NCBI GenBank assembly: GCA_965116395.1
Contig: OZ220684.1
Span: 3,100,001-3,164,000, forward strand
From: Bin5 sp965116395
Lineage (GTDB): Bacteria > Chloroflexota > Anaerolineae > Caldilineales > Caldilineaceae
DNA: 64,000 bases
Direction of reading: 5' to 3'
This document shows, piece after piece, positions 51,996-60,782 of this stretch. Each line of letters opens with the position of its first letter. Position 1 is the first letter of the stretch. The notes under the pieces are model-generated. The model worked only from the letters and a program-made list of their open reading frames with translations, was not told the DNA's origin and ran no database searches. The position numbers and the translations under genes were made by a program.

Positions 51996-53774
51996 ATGGT
52001 GGGCCTATTTTGGGCCTTACCAGCCATCGCCTTAACCAGCTGCCAGCAAATTGAAACGTCATCTGAAACAGACGTTGTCTTTGTCACGATCACCCCGGGT
52101 TCGCCAAATGGTGCACCGACCTCAACACCAGCCGTGTCGCTAGAGGTGTCGCTAGCGATATCGGAGCAACCACACCGGGCCTCACCCTACCCCTGTGAAG
52201 ATCGCTTCATCCCCCATTCTCTTGAACATATCACCGCCATTTCAGGTGAGATTGTCAAGAAGTTCGGTAGTAACGGTGCCGGTCTGGCCATAAACGATCT
52301 TGACCGTGATGGCGATCTGGATCTGGTGCTGGCGAATTTGGCTGGTTCTAATGCCATCTTTTGGAACGAAGGCGATTTCGCCTTTCAGAAGCAGGAATTC
52401 CCTTTCGGTCAGTCGCGCGCCGTCAGCATCGTCGATATTGATGGCGACGGCTGGCAGGACATTGTCTTTGCCCGGCGCGAAACGGCTCCCAGCGTGTGGA
52501 TGAACGATGGCACGTTTCAAAAGGGTGAAAACAATCAGAAAACTCACAGACAAACATCAGCCCAGCCTGGTCAACAGCAATTCAAACAGATAGACGGTTT
52601 CACGCGTTTAGATCGGTTCAGCCCTTCCCAACGGGCCTACACCTTCGCCTGGGCCGATCTGGATGGTGATGTTGATCTGGATCTTGTCCTGGCGACCTAT
52701 CAAACCGAGTACAGGCGCTTTAATAACTATGACTTGAGCGGGGGCGGCGTGGTCTACTATGAAAACAGGGGAGACGACTTTATAGCGACCCATCTGGCGA
52801 CCTATTCGCAAGCCTTGGCCCTGCTGCTGGTCGACCTGAATGACGATGAACATCTGGATATCTGGGTAGGCCATGACTTTCTGATGCCTGACCAGGTCTG
52901 GTTGCGCACAGACGATGGCTGGCAGGAAGCAACCCGCTTCGATGAAATTGCCCAAAACACCATGAGCTTTGCGGCAGGTGATATCAACAACGACGGTGGC
53001 GTTGAGCTATTTGCCGCTGACATGATGCCCTATGAGCCTACCCAAGCGGCCCTGCTGGCCTGGGCTCCTTTAATGGAGACGATGGAAGACGTCGACGTCG
53101 CCCATGACCAGCAGATCATCCAAAACGTCCTTCAGGTTGCGACCGGCGATGGCGGATTTGAAAATCAGGCGGTTGCGCGAGGTGTAGAGGCGACGGGATG
53201 GAGCTGGTCGGCCCAATTTGGGGATCTGGACCAGGATGGTTTTCTGGATCTCTATGTGGTGAACGGCATGGCAGCAGAAGAAATGTTTGGTCATCTGCCG
53301 AATAACGAATTGATCGAAGAAAATCTGGTCTTCCAGAACGATGGCACGGGTCGTTTTAAGCCAAGGCCCGATTGGGGTCTCAACGCGACGGCTGGTGGTC
53401 GCGGTATGAACATGGCTGACTTGGACGGCGACGGTGATCTGGATATTGTGGTCAATAACCTGCTGTCGCCGGCCGTCGTCTACGAGAATCGGCTCTGTGG
53501 GGGCCATAGCCTGACCGTTGATCTCCAGTGGCCCAAAAGCAAGAATACCTATGCGATTGGCGCGCGGCTTACGCTACAGACAACGACGGGTCGATATATG
53601 CGTGAGATTCGCTCCAATAGTGGATATTTGTCAGGCGAACCGTCACAGGTTCACTTTGGTTTCCCCGCAGATAGCCGCCCCATCTCGCTGGATATCCAGT
53701 GGCCCGATGGTCGAAAGTCAACGCTTCCTGTGCCGCCATCAAGCACAAGGCTCATTGTAGAGCGCATCAATTGA
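51996..53774 (+). CDS. FG-GAP/ASPIC-UnbV repeat lipoprotein
   Basis: Start preferred at ATG 51996 (MVGLFWALPAIALTSCQQIE, a clean lipoprotein signal with lipobox LTSC). A GTG at 51918 has the better ribosome site, but that site is a copied permease leader, and the 26 extra codons correspond to intergenic leader sequence seen elsewhere. 592 aa. Repeated D-x-D-x-D-G calcium loops (LDRDGDLDLVLANLAG, VDIDGDGWQDIVF, ADLDGDVDLDLVLA, GDLDQDGFLDLYVVNG, ADLDGDGDLDIVVNN) mark a beta-propeller. The C-terminus (GARLTLQTTTGRYMREIRSNSGYLSGEPSQVHFG) is the ASPIC/UnbV domain. Cell-surface protein; carbohydrate or protein binding is plausible. Confidence 0.85.
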   Translation: MVGLFWALPAIALTSCQQIETSSETDVVFVTITPGSPNGAPTSTPAVSLEVSLAISEQPHRASPYPCEDRFIPHSLEHITAISGEIVKKFGSNGAGLAINDLDRDGDLDLVLANLAGSNAIFWNEGDFAFQKQEFPFGQSRAVSIVDIDGDGWQDIVFARRETAPSVWMNDGTFQKGENNQKTHRQTSAQPGQQQFKQIDGFTRLDRFSPSQRAYTFAWADLDGDVDLDLVLATYQTEYRRFNNYDLSGGGVVYYENRGDDFIATHLATYSQALALLLVDLNDDEHLDIWVGHDFLMPDQVWLRTDDGWQEATRFDEIAQNTMSFAAGDINNDGGVELFAADMMPYEPTQAALLAWAPLMETMEDVDVAHDQQIIQNVLQVATGDGGFENQAVARGVEATGWSWSAQFGDLDQDGFLDLYVVNGMAAEEMFGHLPNNELIEENLVFQNDGTGRFKPRPDWGLNATAGGRGMNMADLDGDGDLDIVVNNLLSPAVVYENRLCGGHSLTVDLQWPKSKNTYAIGARLTLQTTTGRYMREIRSNSGYLSGEPSQVHFGFPADSRPISLDIQWPDGRKSTLPVPPSSTRLIVERIN

Positions 53775-54269
53775 TTCCGAAGCGAAAATGAATGAAAAGC
53801 ATTTCATTTGATTTTTTGGCTGGTGATTGGCCGGTTCATGGCCTTGTATATCGCTTTTTAGAGGAGTATCATACGAGGCGCAAACCAGCATTTCAGCGTG
53901 TCAGCACTTCAGCTTTTTTGCTTTTAGCTGATGGCTGACGCGCCATAGTATGGCGGCTGAAAGCGAAGCGTGCTGACAAGTTTTCCAATGCGAAGTTCGC
54001 ACGATGACGCAAAAATTCATCCCCTCCAGCTTAAGGTGGCGAAGCCACAACCAAAAGTTATCAGTAATTCAGTATTCAGTCGTCAGTCTATTTTACTAAC
54101 TAATGGTCTAGCCAACGGACCGTTTGTCATTTTGTCATCCCTTCATCTTGTCCGTATTTTCATAGGAGCCGCCGATGGCGCGGGGGTGTGGGGGGTGTCC
54201 CTCCACATCTCTTTCCGCACCAGACGCCCGGTATGAAACCCCCGGAACAGGGTTTCATAGGAGAACATC
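53775..54269. other. 495-bp gap with repeated segment
   Basis: Contains the second copy (53810-53875) of the 65-bp segment found at 47107. Just beyond is an imperfect hairpin (GTCAGCACTTCAGC ... GCTGATGGCTGAC) around a T-rich loop, a possible terminator for the FG-GAP gene. No gene was found. Confidence 0.5.
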
Positions 54270-55484
54270 ATGAACGATAAGCAAAAAAATGGTATGTCAC
54301 CAATCATCGATTGTGACGTACACCACGGTGACTTGGCGGACCTATCTGCGCTCTATCCTTATCTGCCCCGTCACTATGTCGAATATATTGAAGATTTTGG
54401 CCCCCTGCTGCCAGATCTCGGTTATACAAACGTACCTCCCGCGGCAAACGCAACTCGCCACGACCTGTGGGAGAGCACAAGTATCAACTCGGCTACCGAG
54501 CCGGAGGGATATAATGGCCGGCCACATAAGAATTGGCAACAACGACGAAGGACAGCGGGTAACCCAGCTAACCAGCCGGAGGTTTACATAAAACGCCATC
54601 TGGACGCCTATAATATTGGCCTGGCGGTCCTCACCGGTTCCGCTGTACCGTCTGCGGCCGCAGTTCATCCCGACGCAGACTACGGACATGCCCTTTGCCG
54701 CGCCCACAACGACTGGACGCTCGACCATTGGCTAAGCCAAGATTCTCGCTTTCGGTCCTCGATTCACATTGCGCCGCAGGACCCTGCCTTGGCCGTGCAA
54801 GAGATCGAGCGGCTTGGCCCACGCCCGGAGTTCATCCAGGTTTTGATGCCGGCCGGGGCGCGGCTGCCCTTTGGCAATCGTTTCTATCATCCCATCTATG
54901 CCGCCTGCCAGGAATTGGGTCTGCCGATGTGCGTCCACTTTGGTAGCGAAGGCGTGGGCATCTCCGCGCCACCCACGGGCGCGGGATATCCTTCATACTA
55001 CCTTGAGATGCGGATGGCTCGGCCGCAGACTGCAATGGCCCACCTAGCTAGCCTGATTTGTGAAGGCGTCTTCGAGAAATTCCCTGACTTCCGCTTTTTG
55101 TTTATAGAACACGATTTTTTCTGGGTGCCGGGCATGCTATGGCACATGGACTCAGACTGGAAGGCTCTGCGCGATTATACGCCCTGGGTCAAGAAGCTGC
55201 CCAGTGAATATGTCCGCAACCATGTCCGCTTTGGCTCACAACCCATGCCTGATATGCCCAGCCGTAAGGACCTGGCCCGTTTTCTAGAGTGGCTACGGGC
55301 GGACGAAATCCTGGTCTATACGTCTGACTTTCCCCATTGGGATATGGATGAACCCAGCACATTCTTGAGGGGTCACGACCCAGACCTACGCCGGCGGGTT
55401 ATGGTTGAGACAGCCCGCGAGCTCTACCAGCTAGACAGTCAACTCACCAGTGCCCCACGAGAGAATGCTGCTCGCGCCCTGTAG
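54270..55484 (+). CDS. Amidohydrolase-2 family metal-dependent hydrolase (ACMSD-like)
   Basis: 404 aa; ATG 54270 after AGGAGAA. IIDCDVHHGDLADL gives the first metal site (D-x-H), MCVHFGSEGVG the strand-5 histidine, FLFIEHDFFWVPGM the next histidine/acidic pair, and VYTSDFPHWDMDEP the final Asp. The layout is that of ACMSD-like amidohydrolases that decarboxylate or hydrolyse aromatic or unsaturated acids. It sits among transport and oxidoreductase genes of a catabolic cluster. Confidence 0.87.
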   Translation: MNDKQKNGMSPIIDCDVHHGDLADLSALYPYLPRHYVEYIEDFGPLLPDLGYTNVPPAANATRHDLWESTSINSATEPEGYNGRPHKNWQQRRRTAGNPANQPEVYIKRHLDAYNIGLAVLTGSAVPSAAAVHPDADYGHALCRAHNDWTLDHWLSQDSRFRSSIHIAPQDPALAVQEIERLGPRPEFIQVLMPAGARLPFGNRFYHPIYAACQELGLPMCVHFGSEGVGISAPPTGAGYPSYYLEMRMARPQTAMAHLASLICEGVFEKFPDFRFLFIEHDFFWVPGMLWHMDSDWKALRDYTPWVKKLPSEYVRNHVRFGSQPMPDMPSRKDLARFLEWLRADEILVYTSDFPHWDMDEPSTFLRGHDPDLRRRVMVETARELYQLDSQLTSAPRENAARAL

Positions 55485-55515
55485 GCCTAATGAAATCTGA
55501 ATATTACCGGAATTG

Positions 55516-56003
55516 AAAAGAAAATATGGCCCAATTGGAATACATGTGGTTGACAAGATAGGCGTCGGTTGCTGAAAGAAAAGAAAGTAAATCGTAAGAG
55601 GCGGACATTTGAAGCAGCCAACACTCGACCCCCTCTAACTCCCCCTGCTAGGGGGAGGATGGTCATGGTCGAAAACGGCCTTTTTTGGCCAGCATCGGTA
55701 AAAGTCCTTCCTGGCAGGAGGGATTTAGGGAGGTCGATGTCGTGCTTGCATCGACACTCGTTTACTAAGGTAATACGCTGATCCCATCAGCAGGTTTGCT
55801 TTGCTAGTCTCGATGTCACTCAGACTGTCTACCACATAAGATCCCGTTGAGCCGAAAATCTTATTGGGCCGCATCTGCATCGGCCACAGGAGAAAGCTCT
55901 ATGGCTAAACGCCAAGCTAAGCAGCGTTATGTGGTTGCTCGGACGGAGGAGTTACCACCGGGTCAGCGACGTATCGTCACTGTACGAGGTCGCGAAATCG
56001 GCG
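55516..56003 (+). repeat. 488-bp segmental duplication, copy 2
   Basis: Partner of 51261-51748. Here the segment continues into the intact Rieske gene, so this is likely the original and the other the copy. It starts 31 bp after the amidohydrolase stop. Confidence 0.9.
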
Positions 56004-56269
56004 TCTTTAATGTCGGCGGCGAATATTTCGCATTGCTGAACAACTGTCCTCATCGGTTCGCGCCGTTATGCCTGGGCCGGCTGCGACCGCTCGTTACCTC
56101 AGCCGATGTTCCTCAAGTGGGTCACGAACGCGAAAATGAAATCCTCAAATGCCCCTGGCACCAATGGGAATTTGATATTCGGACTGGCAAAGCGCTCTTC
56201 GATCCAAAACTAGCCGTCCGCACCTATGAGGCGAATCAAGAGGAAGATCAGGTCGTAATATATTTATAA
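55901..56269 (+). CDS. Rieske [2Fe-2S] ferredoxin-like protein
   Basis: ATG 55901 after CAGGAG; 122 aa. The two cluster-binding motifs are present: NNCPHRFAPLC (C-x-H) and LKCPWHQWEFDI (C-x-x-H). A 25-residue insert between them (LGRLRPLVTSADVPQVGHEREN) is characteristic of a subgroup of small Rieske proteins. It would donate electrons to an oxygenase or reductase; the LLM flavoprotein downstream is a possible partner. Fragments of the gene are duplicated at 51646 (5' end) and 58457-58506 (3' end). Confidence 0.88.
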   Translation: MAKRQAKQRYVVARTEELPPGQRRIVTVRGREIGVFNVGGEYFALLNNCPHRFAPLCLGRLRPLVTSADVPQVGHERENEILKCPWHQWEFDIRTGKALFDPKLAVRTYEANQEEDQVVIYL

Positions 56270-56479
56270 TGAACACAATTTGTATGTATTCAGCATCTCG
56301 CCCACCATCACAGAATGAATTCTGCGACTAAGATAAAAGCAGGCTTCAAGCCTGTTTCATCGCCTAGCTGTAGATTTCAAACTACACAACACGGACTTCA
56401 TCACCACCGTTGAAACAAAAGCTTTGTCGTACAAAGCCGTCTTCCCGGCTTCTCCCATAAGCTAAGAAAGGGTGTCACC

Positions 56480-57409
56480 ATGAAATTTGGCGCACAGGTT
56501 AATTGTTATCTGACAACTTGGAATAACATTCGTACTGTGATCGAGGCCATGGAAGCGGGCCGGTGGGACAGTCTGTGGTTTGCCGACCACTACCTGCCAC
56601 CGTCGCCAAAGCGGGAAGAAGAGCCGCTGCCAGCCTACGAAGGATATACGCTTATTGCCGCCGCCGCAAGCATCACCGAACGGATGCGGCTGGGCCATTT
56701 GGTTTTGGGCAATACCTACCGCAACCCGGCCCTGGTGGCCAAAATGGCCGGAACGGTCGACCAGATATCCCACGGCCGCTTCACCTTAAGCATTGGGGCC
56801 GCCTGGTTCCAGCGGGAGCATGAGGCCTATGGCTGGGATTTTCCGCCGATGAAGGAGCGCTCGGATCGGCTGGAGGAAGCCTGTGCCCTGCTGCGAGCTC
56901 TCTTTACAGCCGATGGACCGGTCGATTTCGAGGGCCGCTACTACCGGCTCGATCAGGCTCCGCTGTCACCCGGAGGTTACAACAACCGGCAGATTCCGAT
57001 TATGGTCGGCGGCACCGGTGAGCGGCGCACACTGCGCACCCTGGCCAGATATGGTGACATCATGAACCTGGATGGCTGGGCTCGCGGGCCAATGACCCAA
57101 GAATATTACTTTCACAAAGTTGGGGTTCTGGAGCAGCACTGCGAAAACGTTGGCCGAGACCCATCCGAAATCAAGCGTACTATCCTGATGCCGGTCAAGG
57201 TCACCGACGATCCGGCTGAAGCTGAAGCCTTCATCGCCAGTCGCAGCCTGGGTGAAGGCACGGCGGCCGGACCCAAGGACTACGTTATTGAACGCATCGG
57301 TCAGTTTGTGGATGTGGGGGTTGATGAGATCATGTTTGCGGGCTTGCTCACTTCGGACGTTGAGCAGTACCACTACTTTGAAGAAGAGATTCTGTCTGCG
57401 TTTGATTGA
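56480..57409 (+). CDS. LLM-class flavin-dependent oxidoreductase (luciferase-like)
   Basis: 309 aa. MKFGAQVNCYLTTWNNIRTVIEAMEAGRWDSLWFADHYLP, the RMRLGHLVLGNTYRNPALVAKMAGTVDQISHGRFTLSIGAAWF block and IPIMVGGTGERRTLRTLARYGDIMNL are the ordered signatures of bacterial-luciferase-like/F420-dependent enzymes (TIM barrel). It uses FMN or F420 to oxidise or monooxygenate a small substrate. Lies 210 bp after the Rieske gene and before the aldolase. Confidence 0.87.
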   Translation: MKFGAQVNCYLTTWNNIRTVIEAMEAGRWDSLWFADHYLPPSPKREEEPLPAYEGYTLIAAAASITERMRLGHLVLGNTYRNPALVAKMAGTVDQISHGRFTLSIGAAWFQREHEAYGWDFPPMKERSDRLEEACALLRALFTADGPVDFEGRYYRLDQAPLSPGGYNNRQIPIMVGGTGERRTLRTLARYGDIMNLDGWARGPMTQEYYFHKVGVLEQHCENVGRDPSEIKRTILMPVKVTDDPAEAEAFIASRSLGEGTAAGPKDYVIERIGQFVDVGVDEIMFAGLLTSDVEQYHYFEEEILSAFD

Positions 57410-57461
57410 AGAATCAATTATACGACTCTAATAAAGCCTTCGTCTTAGAAAGGAATTATCT

Positions 57462-57542
57462 ATGTGGGAGAATTTACAGACGGCTGCGCAAGAGCTGGGT
57501 GTTTCTTTTTCATTAAAGGAGGAATTCAATGATCCGAAGTAA
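57462..57542 (+). CDS. Possible 26-codon ORF before the aldolase
   Basis: AAAGGAATTATCT precedes ATG 57462, reading MWENLQTAAQELGVSFSLKE then EFNDPK and TAA, overlapping the aldolase start by 14 bp. The same leader (TAGAAAGGARTTATCTATG) precedes the dehydrogenase at 58777, so this may be a copied leader rather than a gene. Confidence 0.25.
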   Translation: MWENLQTAAQELGVSFSLKEEFNDPK

Positions 57543-58317
57543 TAAACTACGAGAAATGCTCAACGCCGGCCAACCCACCCTGGGCACCCACCTGCATAGC
57601 AGCTGGCCCTCTATGGTGGAGGTGGTGGGTCACACCGGTGTGTTTGATTATGTCGAGTTTGTAGCAGAGTATGCCCCTTATGATCTCTACGACCTGGATA
57701 ACTTCTGTCGGGCCGTTGAGCTGTTTGATATGTCGGCCATGATCAAAGTCGATCAGGAACCCAACACCTATCTGGCTCAAAAGGCCATTGGCTCAGGTTT
57801 TCAAAGCGTCCTCTTTTCTGACTCCCGCACGATTGACGACGTCCGGGAATGTGTCCAGGCTGTTCGACCCGACACGCCTGAGGACGGTGGTCGACACGGC
57901 GTGGGCACCCGCCGTTTCACTTATATGTCCTACGGTGGCACGCCCGAATATGTGCAGGCCTAAAATGACATTGTGGTCGTGATTATGATTGAGAAAAAAA
58001 CGGCGGTCGAGCAGTTGGAGGAAATTTTGGCTGTGGCAGGGGTTGATATGATCCAGTGGGGGCCAGCCGATTACTCGATGAGTATTGGTCAGACGGGCCA
58101 GCGCAGCAGCCCCGAGATTCGCCGGGTGGAGCGGCAGGTCATTGAGACCTGTCTCCAGGCCGGCATTCCGCCCCGAGCCGAAATCGGTAGCGTCGATCAA
58201 GCCAAATATTATTTCGATCTGGGCGTACGCCATTTTTGTCTGGGGACGGATATCACCATTTTATTCAATTGGCTCAAAGATCATGGAGATGCCTTGCGGC
58301 AGGAGCTTGAGGGGTAA
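57529..58317 (+). pseudogene. HpcH/HpaI aldolase with in-frame TAA
   Basis: ATG 57529 after AAAGGAGG. LREMLNAGQPTLGTHLHSSW, DYVEFVAEYAPYDLYDL, FSDSRTIDDVRECVQAVRPD, then TAA (57961-57963), then NDIVVVIMIEKKTAVEQLEE, VDMIQWGPADYSMSIG. Both parts are in one frame and together give the whole HpcH/HpaI class II aldolase (about 262 codons); MIEK supplies the metal-ligand Glu. One nonsense codon separates them. A GTG at 57973 could restart translation, but the split removes the N-terminal strands from the metal site. The cluster probably lost this activity recently. Confidence 0.8.
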
Positions 58318-58506
58318 AAACCCCCAACTAAAGTAAGGGGGGCTTCTACAACGCTCAATGGGGGTTTTCTTAAAGAAATGCCGGATTGAGCGTTTGAATT
58401 CATTGAATGTCGGGCCGGCTATCGTCAAGCCGGACCTGAGCATCTGAAACCGGTGGGCGAAACAAGAGGATGATCAAGTCGTCATATATTTATAATGAAC
58501 ACAATT
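58310..58506 (+). repeat. Mosaic of partial duplications after the aldolase
   Basis: 58310-58392 resembles 51795-51876 (AAAACCCC...ACTAAAG...GGGG and GCTCAA...GCCGGATTGAGC inverted motifs). 58457-58506 repeats the last codons and 3' flank of the Rieske gene (56231-56280), including TATATTTATAATGAACACAA. No gene lies in 58318-58776. Confidence 0.75.
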
Positions 58507-58581
58507 TTGATAAAGTCTTCATCTTATACTGCGAACGGAATAAAACCGAAACTTTTGAAACGGTCGTAATTAACGTCAGTC

Positions 58582-58724
58582 TAGCATCCTGAGTAGGCGG
58601 ATTAGGCCCATAAGGCCACAAAAACCTTAATGGAGCCGTATCGAAGGGTGCGGGTTGGCCTCGAATCGTCGTTTGAGCCGCACCCTTCGATACGCCCTCG
58701 TACCTCGGGCTACTCAGGATGCTA
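58582..58724. repeat. Inverted-repeat element, copy B (perfect arms)
   Basis: 143 bp. Outer arms TAGCATCCTGAGTAG (58582-58596) and complement (58710-58724), perfect 15 bp. Inner arms GTATCGAAGGGTGCGG (58638-58653) and complement (58678-58693), perfect 16 bp, 24-nt loop. Looks like a non-autonomous MITE or REP-type element; relative of 49121-49267. Confidence 0.75.
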
Positions 58725-58776
58725 TCACTTAAGAGTTTCGGTTTCAAACTAATTTGAATATAGAAAGGAGTTATCT

Positions 58777-59856
58777 ATGAAAGTGAAAGCCGCTGTCTTG
58801 TACGAATTGAACCAGCCAATTGTGGTTGAAGAGGTTGATGTGGACGGTCCCAAAGCGGGCGAAGTCCTGGTCAAGATCGCCGCGACGGGCGTCTGCCATA
58901 GCTGCTACTCCGTTATTACGGGGAAGGAAAAGTGGCCGCTTCCCGCCGTGTTGGGCGATGAAGGGGCCGGGGTTGTCGAGGCGGTTGGATCGGGTGTCAG
59001 CCTGGTCAAACCGGGTGATCACATAGTGCTTTCGATCTCGCCTGCCTGTGGTCACTGTATCTACTGTGTGCGAGGCTATGCCAGCCTTTGCCTCAAGGCA
59101 GCCCAGATGAGAGAGCGCCCCCCGCGCTATAGCAAAAATGGAAAGGGCATCTACCAATTCACCGTCGCTTCCTTTGCCGAATATACGGTCGTCCCCCAAG
59201 AAGCCGCGGTCCCGATTGACCAGGATTTCCCGCTCGATAAGGCAGCCCTATGTGGTTGTAGCGTCATCGCCGGCGTGGGTAGCGTGGCCAACACAGCGGA
59301 GGTGAAGCTAGGGAGCAGCGTCGTCGTTATTGGGGCCGGCGGCATCGGGTTGAACGCGATTCAAGGGGCCGCTCTGGCCGGGGCGGCCCAGATCATCGCG
59401 GTTGACTTGGTGGAGGCGAAGCTTGAAATGGCTCGACAGTTTGGGGCTACACACACCATCAACGCCAGCAACGGTGACCCGATCCCCGAAATCCACGCCT
59501 TGACCGAGGGTTTGGGGGCCGATTATGCGATTGAAGCCATTGGCACAAATGTGACGTATGAACAGGCCATACGGGCCATTCGACCGCGGGGCAAAGCGAT
59601 CTTGATTGGTTTACCGCAGTCCGAACCGATTTGTCTGGAGCCTCAGCTGCTGATGAACGGGGAGAGGATAATAATGGGCAGTGCCCTCGGCACGACGCGG
59701 ATGCGCTATGATGTACCTCGCCTCATCTCACTCTATCGGGCCGGAAAACTGAAACTGGATGAACTTATCACCCAAACCTATCCGTTGGAAGCGGTGAATG
59801 AGGCGTTTGAAGATATGCTCAATGGCAAGGTTGCCCGTGGGGTAATTCGATTATGA
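58777..59856 (+). CDS. Zinc-dependent alcohol dehydrogenase (MDR)
   Basis: 359 aa; ATG 58777 after AAAGGAG. Structural-zinc cysteines CGHCIYCVRGYASLC; nucleotide fold VVVIGAGGIGLNAIQGAALAGA. Catalytic zinc: GVCHSC in place of the usual GVCHSD/TD, and LGDEGAG where LGHEGAG is standard, so the histidine ligand appears as aspartate; CGCSVIAGVGSV keeps the third ligand. Class-III-like ADHs oxidise alcohols or S-hydroxymethyl adducts with NAD. The ligand changes may alter metal binding. Overlaps the next dehydrogenase by 4 bp (ATGA). Confidence 0.87.
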   Translation: MKVKAAVLYELNQPIVVEEVDVDGPKAGEVLVKIAATGVCHSCYSVITGKEKWPLPAVLGDEGAGVVEAVGSGVSLVKPGDHIVLSISPACGHCIYCVRGYASLCLKAAQMRERPPRYSKNGKGIYQFTVASFAEYTVVPQEAAVPIDQDFPLDKAALCGCSVIAGVGSVANTAEVKLGSSVVVIGAGGIGLNAIQGAALAGAAQIIAVDLVEAKLEMARQFGATHTINASNGDPIPEIHALTEGLGADYAIEAIGTNVTYEQAIRAIRPRGKAILIGLPQSEPICLEPQLLMNGERIIMGSALGTTRMRYDVPRLISLYRAGKLKLDELITQTYPLEAVNEAFEDMLNGKVARGVIRL

Positions 59857-60141
59857 AATCACAGCGCATCGTCGCCACAGCTCAGAGCAAAATTGCAGTT
59901 GAGGACTTTGAGCTACCATCATTAGAACCAGATCAGGTGCTTATCGAAACGCAGTTCTCTGCAATTTCGCCGGGTACGGAGCTGGCCTTTCTACATCACC
60001 TGCCAAATACGCCCGGTGTTTATCCCTACTATCCGGGCTACTCATCCAGTGGTCACGTGGCTGACAAAGGAAGTGCTGTGACTGATTTGGAAGTCGGCCA
60101 GCGGGTGGCCTGTAAAATTAGACACGCGGCCCACGCTAACG
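59853..60141 (+). pseudogene. Second zinc-type dehydrogenase, cut by IS3 sequence
   Basis: Starts in the stop of the previous gene. SQRIVATAQSKIAVEDFELP, IETQFSAISPGTELAFLHHL, YPYYPGYSSSGHVADKGSAV, VGQRVACKIRHAAHA is the N-terminal GroES-like domain of a two-domain Zn-type dehydrogenase. At about 60141 it changes into IS3-family sequence and the frame ends at 60245, with no nucleotide-binding domain. Probably inactive. Confidence 0.8.
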
Positions 60142-60408
60142 TTTCTTCGGTTGCTTCGCCGGCACTTTCAGCCCTTCACGTCGCCATATCCGCTCTACAC
60201 GCTTGTGGTTCACATGCCGGCCGCGATGCCTCAGAAGGGCGGTGATCCGACGGTAGCCGTACCTGCCGAACTGACTGGCCAACTCCACGATCTCCTCAGT
60301 CAACGCCTTCTCATCGTCCGCAGGGCTTGGCTTGTATCGCTGTGTGGAGCGAGGATGACCCAGCACCCGGCAGGCGCGTCGCTCCGAAACCCCAAAGAGC
60401 GCCTTCAC
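60136..60408 (-). pseudogene. IS3-family OrfB, N-terminal fragment
   Basis: KALFGVSERRACRVLGHPRS, TQRYKPSPADDEKALTEEIV, GRYGYRRITALLRHRG, RIWRREGLKVPAKQPKKR. This is the HTH_21/N-terminal region only; the DDE catalytic core that should follow (after QPKKR) is absent, replaced by the dehydrogenase fragment. Confidence 0.85.
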
Positions 60409-60782
60409 GTGGTCAACGCACTGGCGACGACGTGAAGGACTCAGAAGTTTCCCTCAGACGCCTCCCGCAGTATCTGGTTGTCCAGCGTCAGCTCCGCCAC
60501 CGCTCTCTTCAGACGGCTGTTCTCCAACTCCAGACGCTTCAGGCGCCTGGCCTGGTCGATCCTGAGACCCCCATACTCGCTGCGCCACCGATAGAAGGTC
60601 TGCTCGGTCACGCCTATCCGGCGCGCAGCCTCAGCCACTGTGCCGCCCTCGGCTAGCGCCACCTCAGCCTCTCTGAGCTTTTTGATTACCTGCTCCGGCG
60701 TATGTCTCCTCTTAGCCATGTTTCCCCCTTTCTATGGCCCAATTCTAACATATTAACTGGACCAGTTTTTGGGGGCAGGTCA
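60141..60782 (-). mobile_element. IS3-family element, truncated at its 3' end
   Basis: Minus-strand orfA-orfB layout. The promoter-side terminus is intact and starts TGACCTGCCCCCAAAAACTG (reading inward from 60782), a typical IS3-family end. At the other side orfB stops after about 90 codons where the dehydrogenase begins (about 60141), so about two thirds of orfB and the far terminus are absent. It lies at the junction between the cargo and the right IS1595 copy. Confidence 0.85.
60441..60719 (-). CDS. IS3-family transposase OrfA
   Basis: 92 aa. KRRHTPEQVIKKLREAEVAL, AEGGTVAEAARRIGVTEQTFYRWR is the OrfA helix-turn-helix; RLKRLELENSRLKRAVAELTLDNQILREA is the leucine-zipper coiled coil. The frame is complete. 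In intact elements a -1 frameshift near the end fuses it to OrfB. Confidence 0.88.
   Translation of the reverse strand: MAKRRHTPEQVIKKLREAEVALAEGGTVAEAARRIGVTEQTFYRWRSEYGGLRIDQARRLKRLELENSRLKRAVAELTLDNQILREASEGNF

Noticed and set aside
43668..58317. Stop-codon reassignment (genes in the island interrupted by single TAA or TGA codons, with a TAG in another remnant at 22.5 kb)
   Set aside because: All three stop codons are involved, each also ends normal genes here, and the affected genes are those expected to decay (toxin-antitoxin genes, one aldolase).
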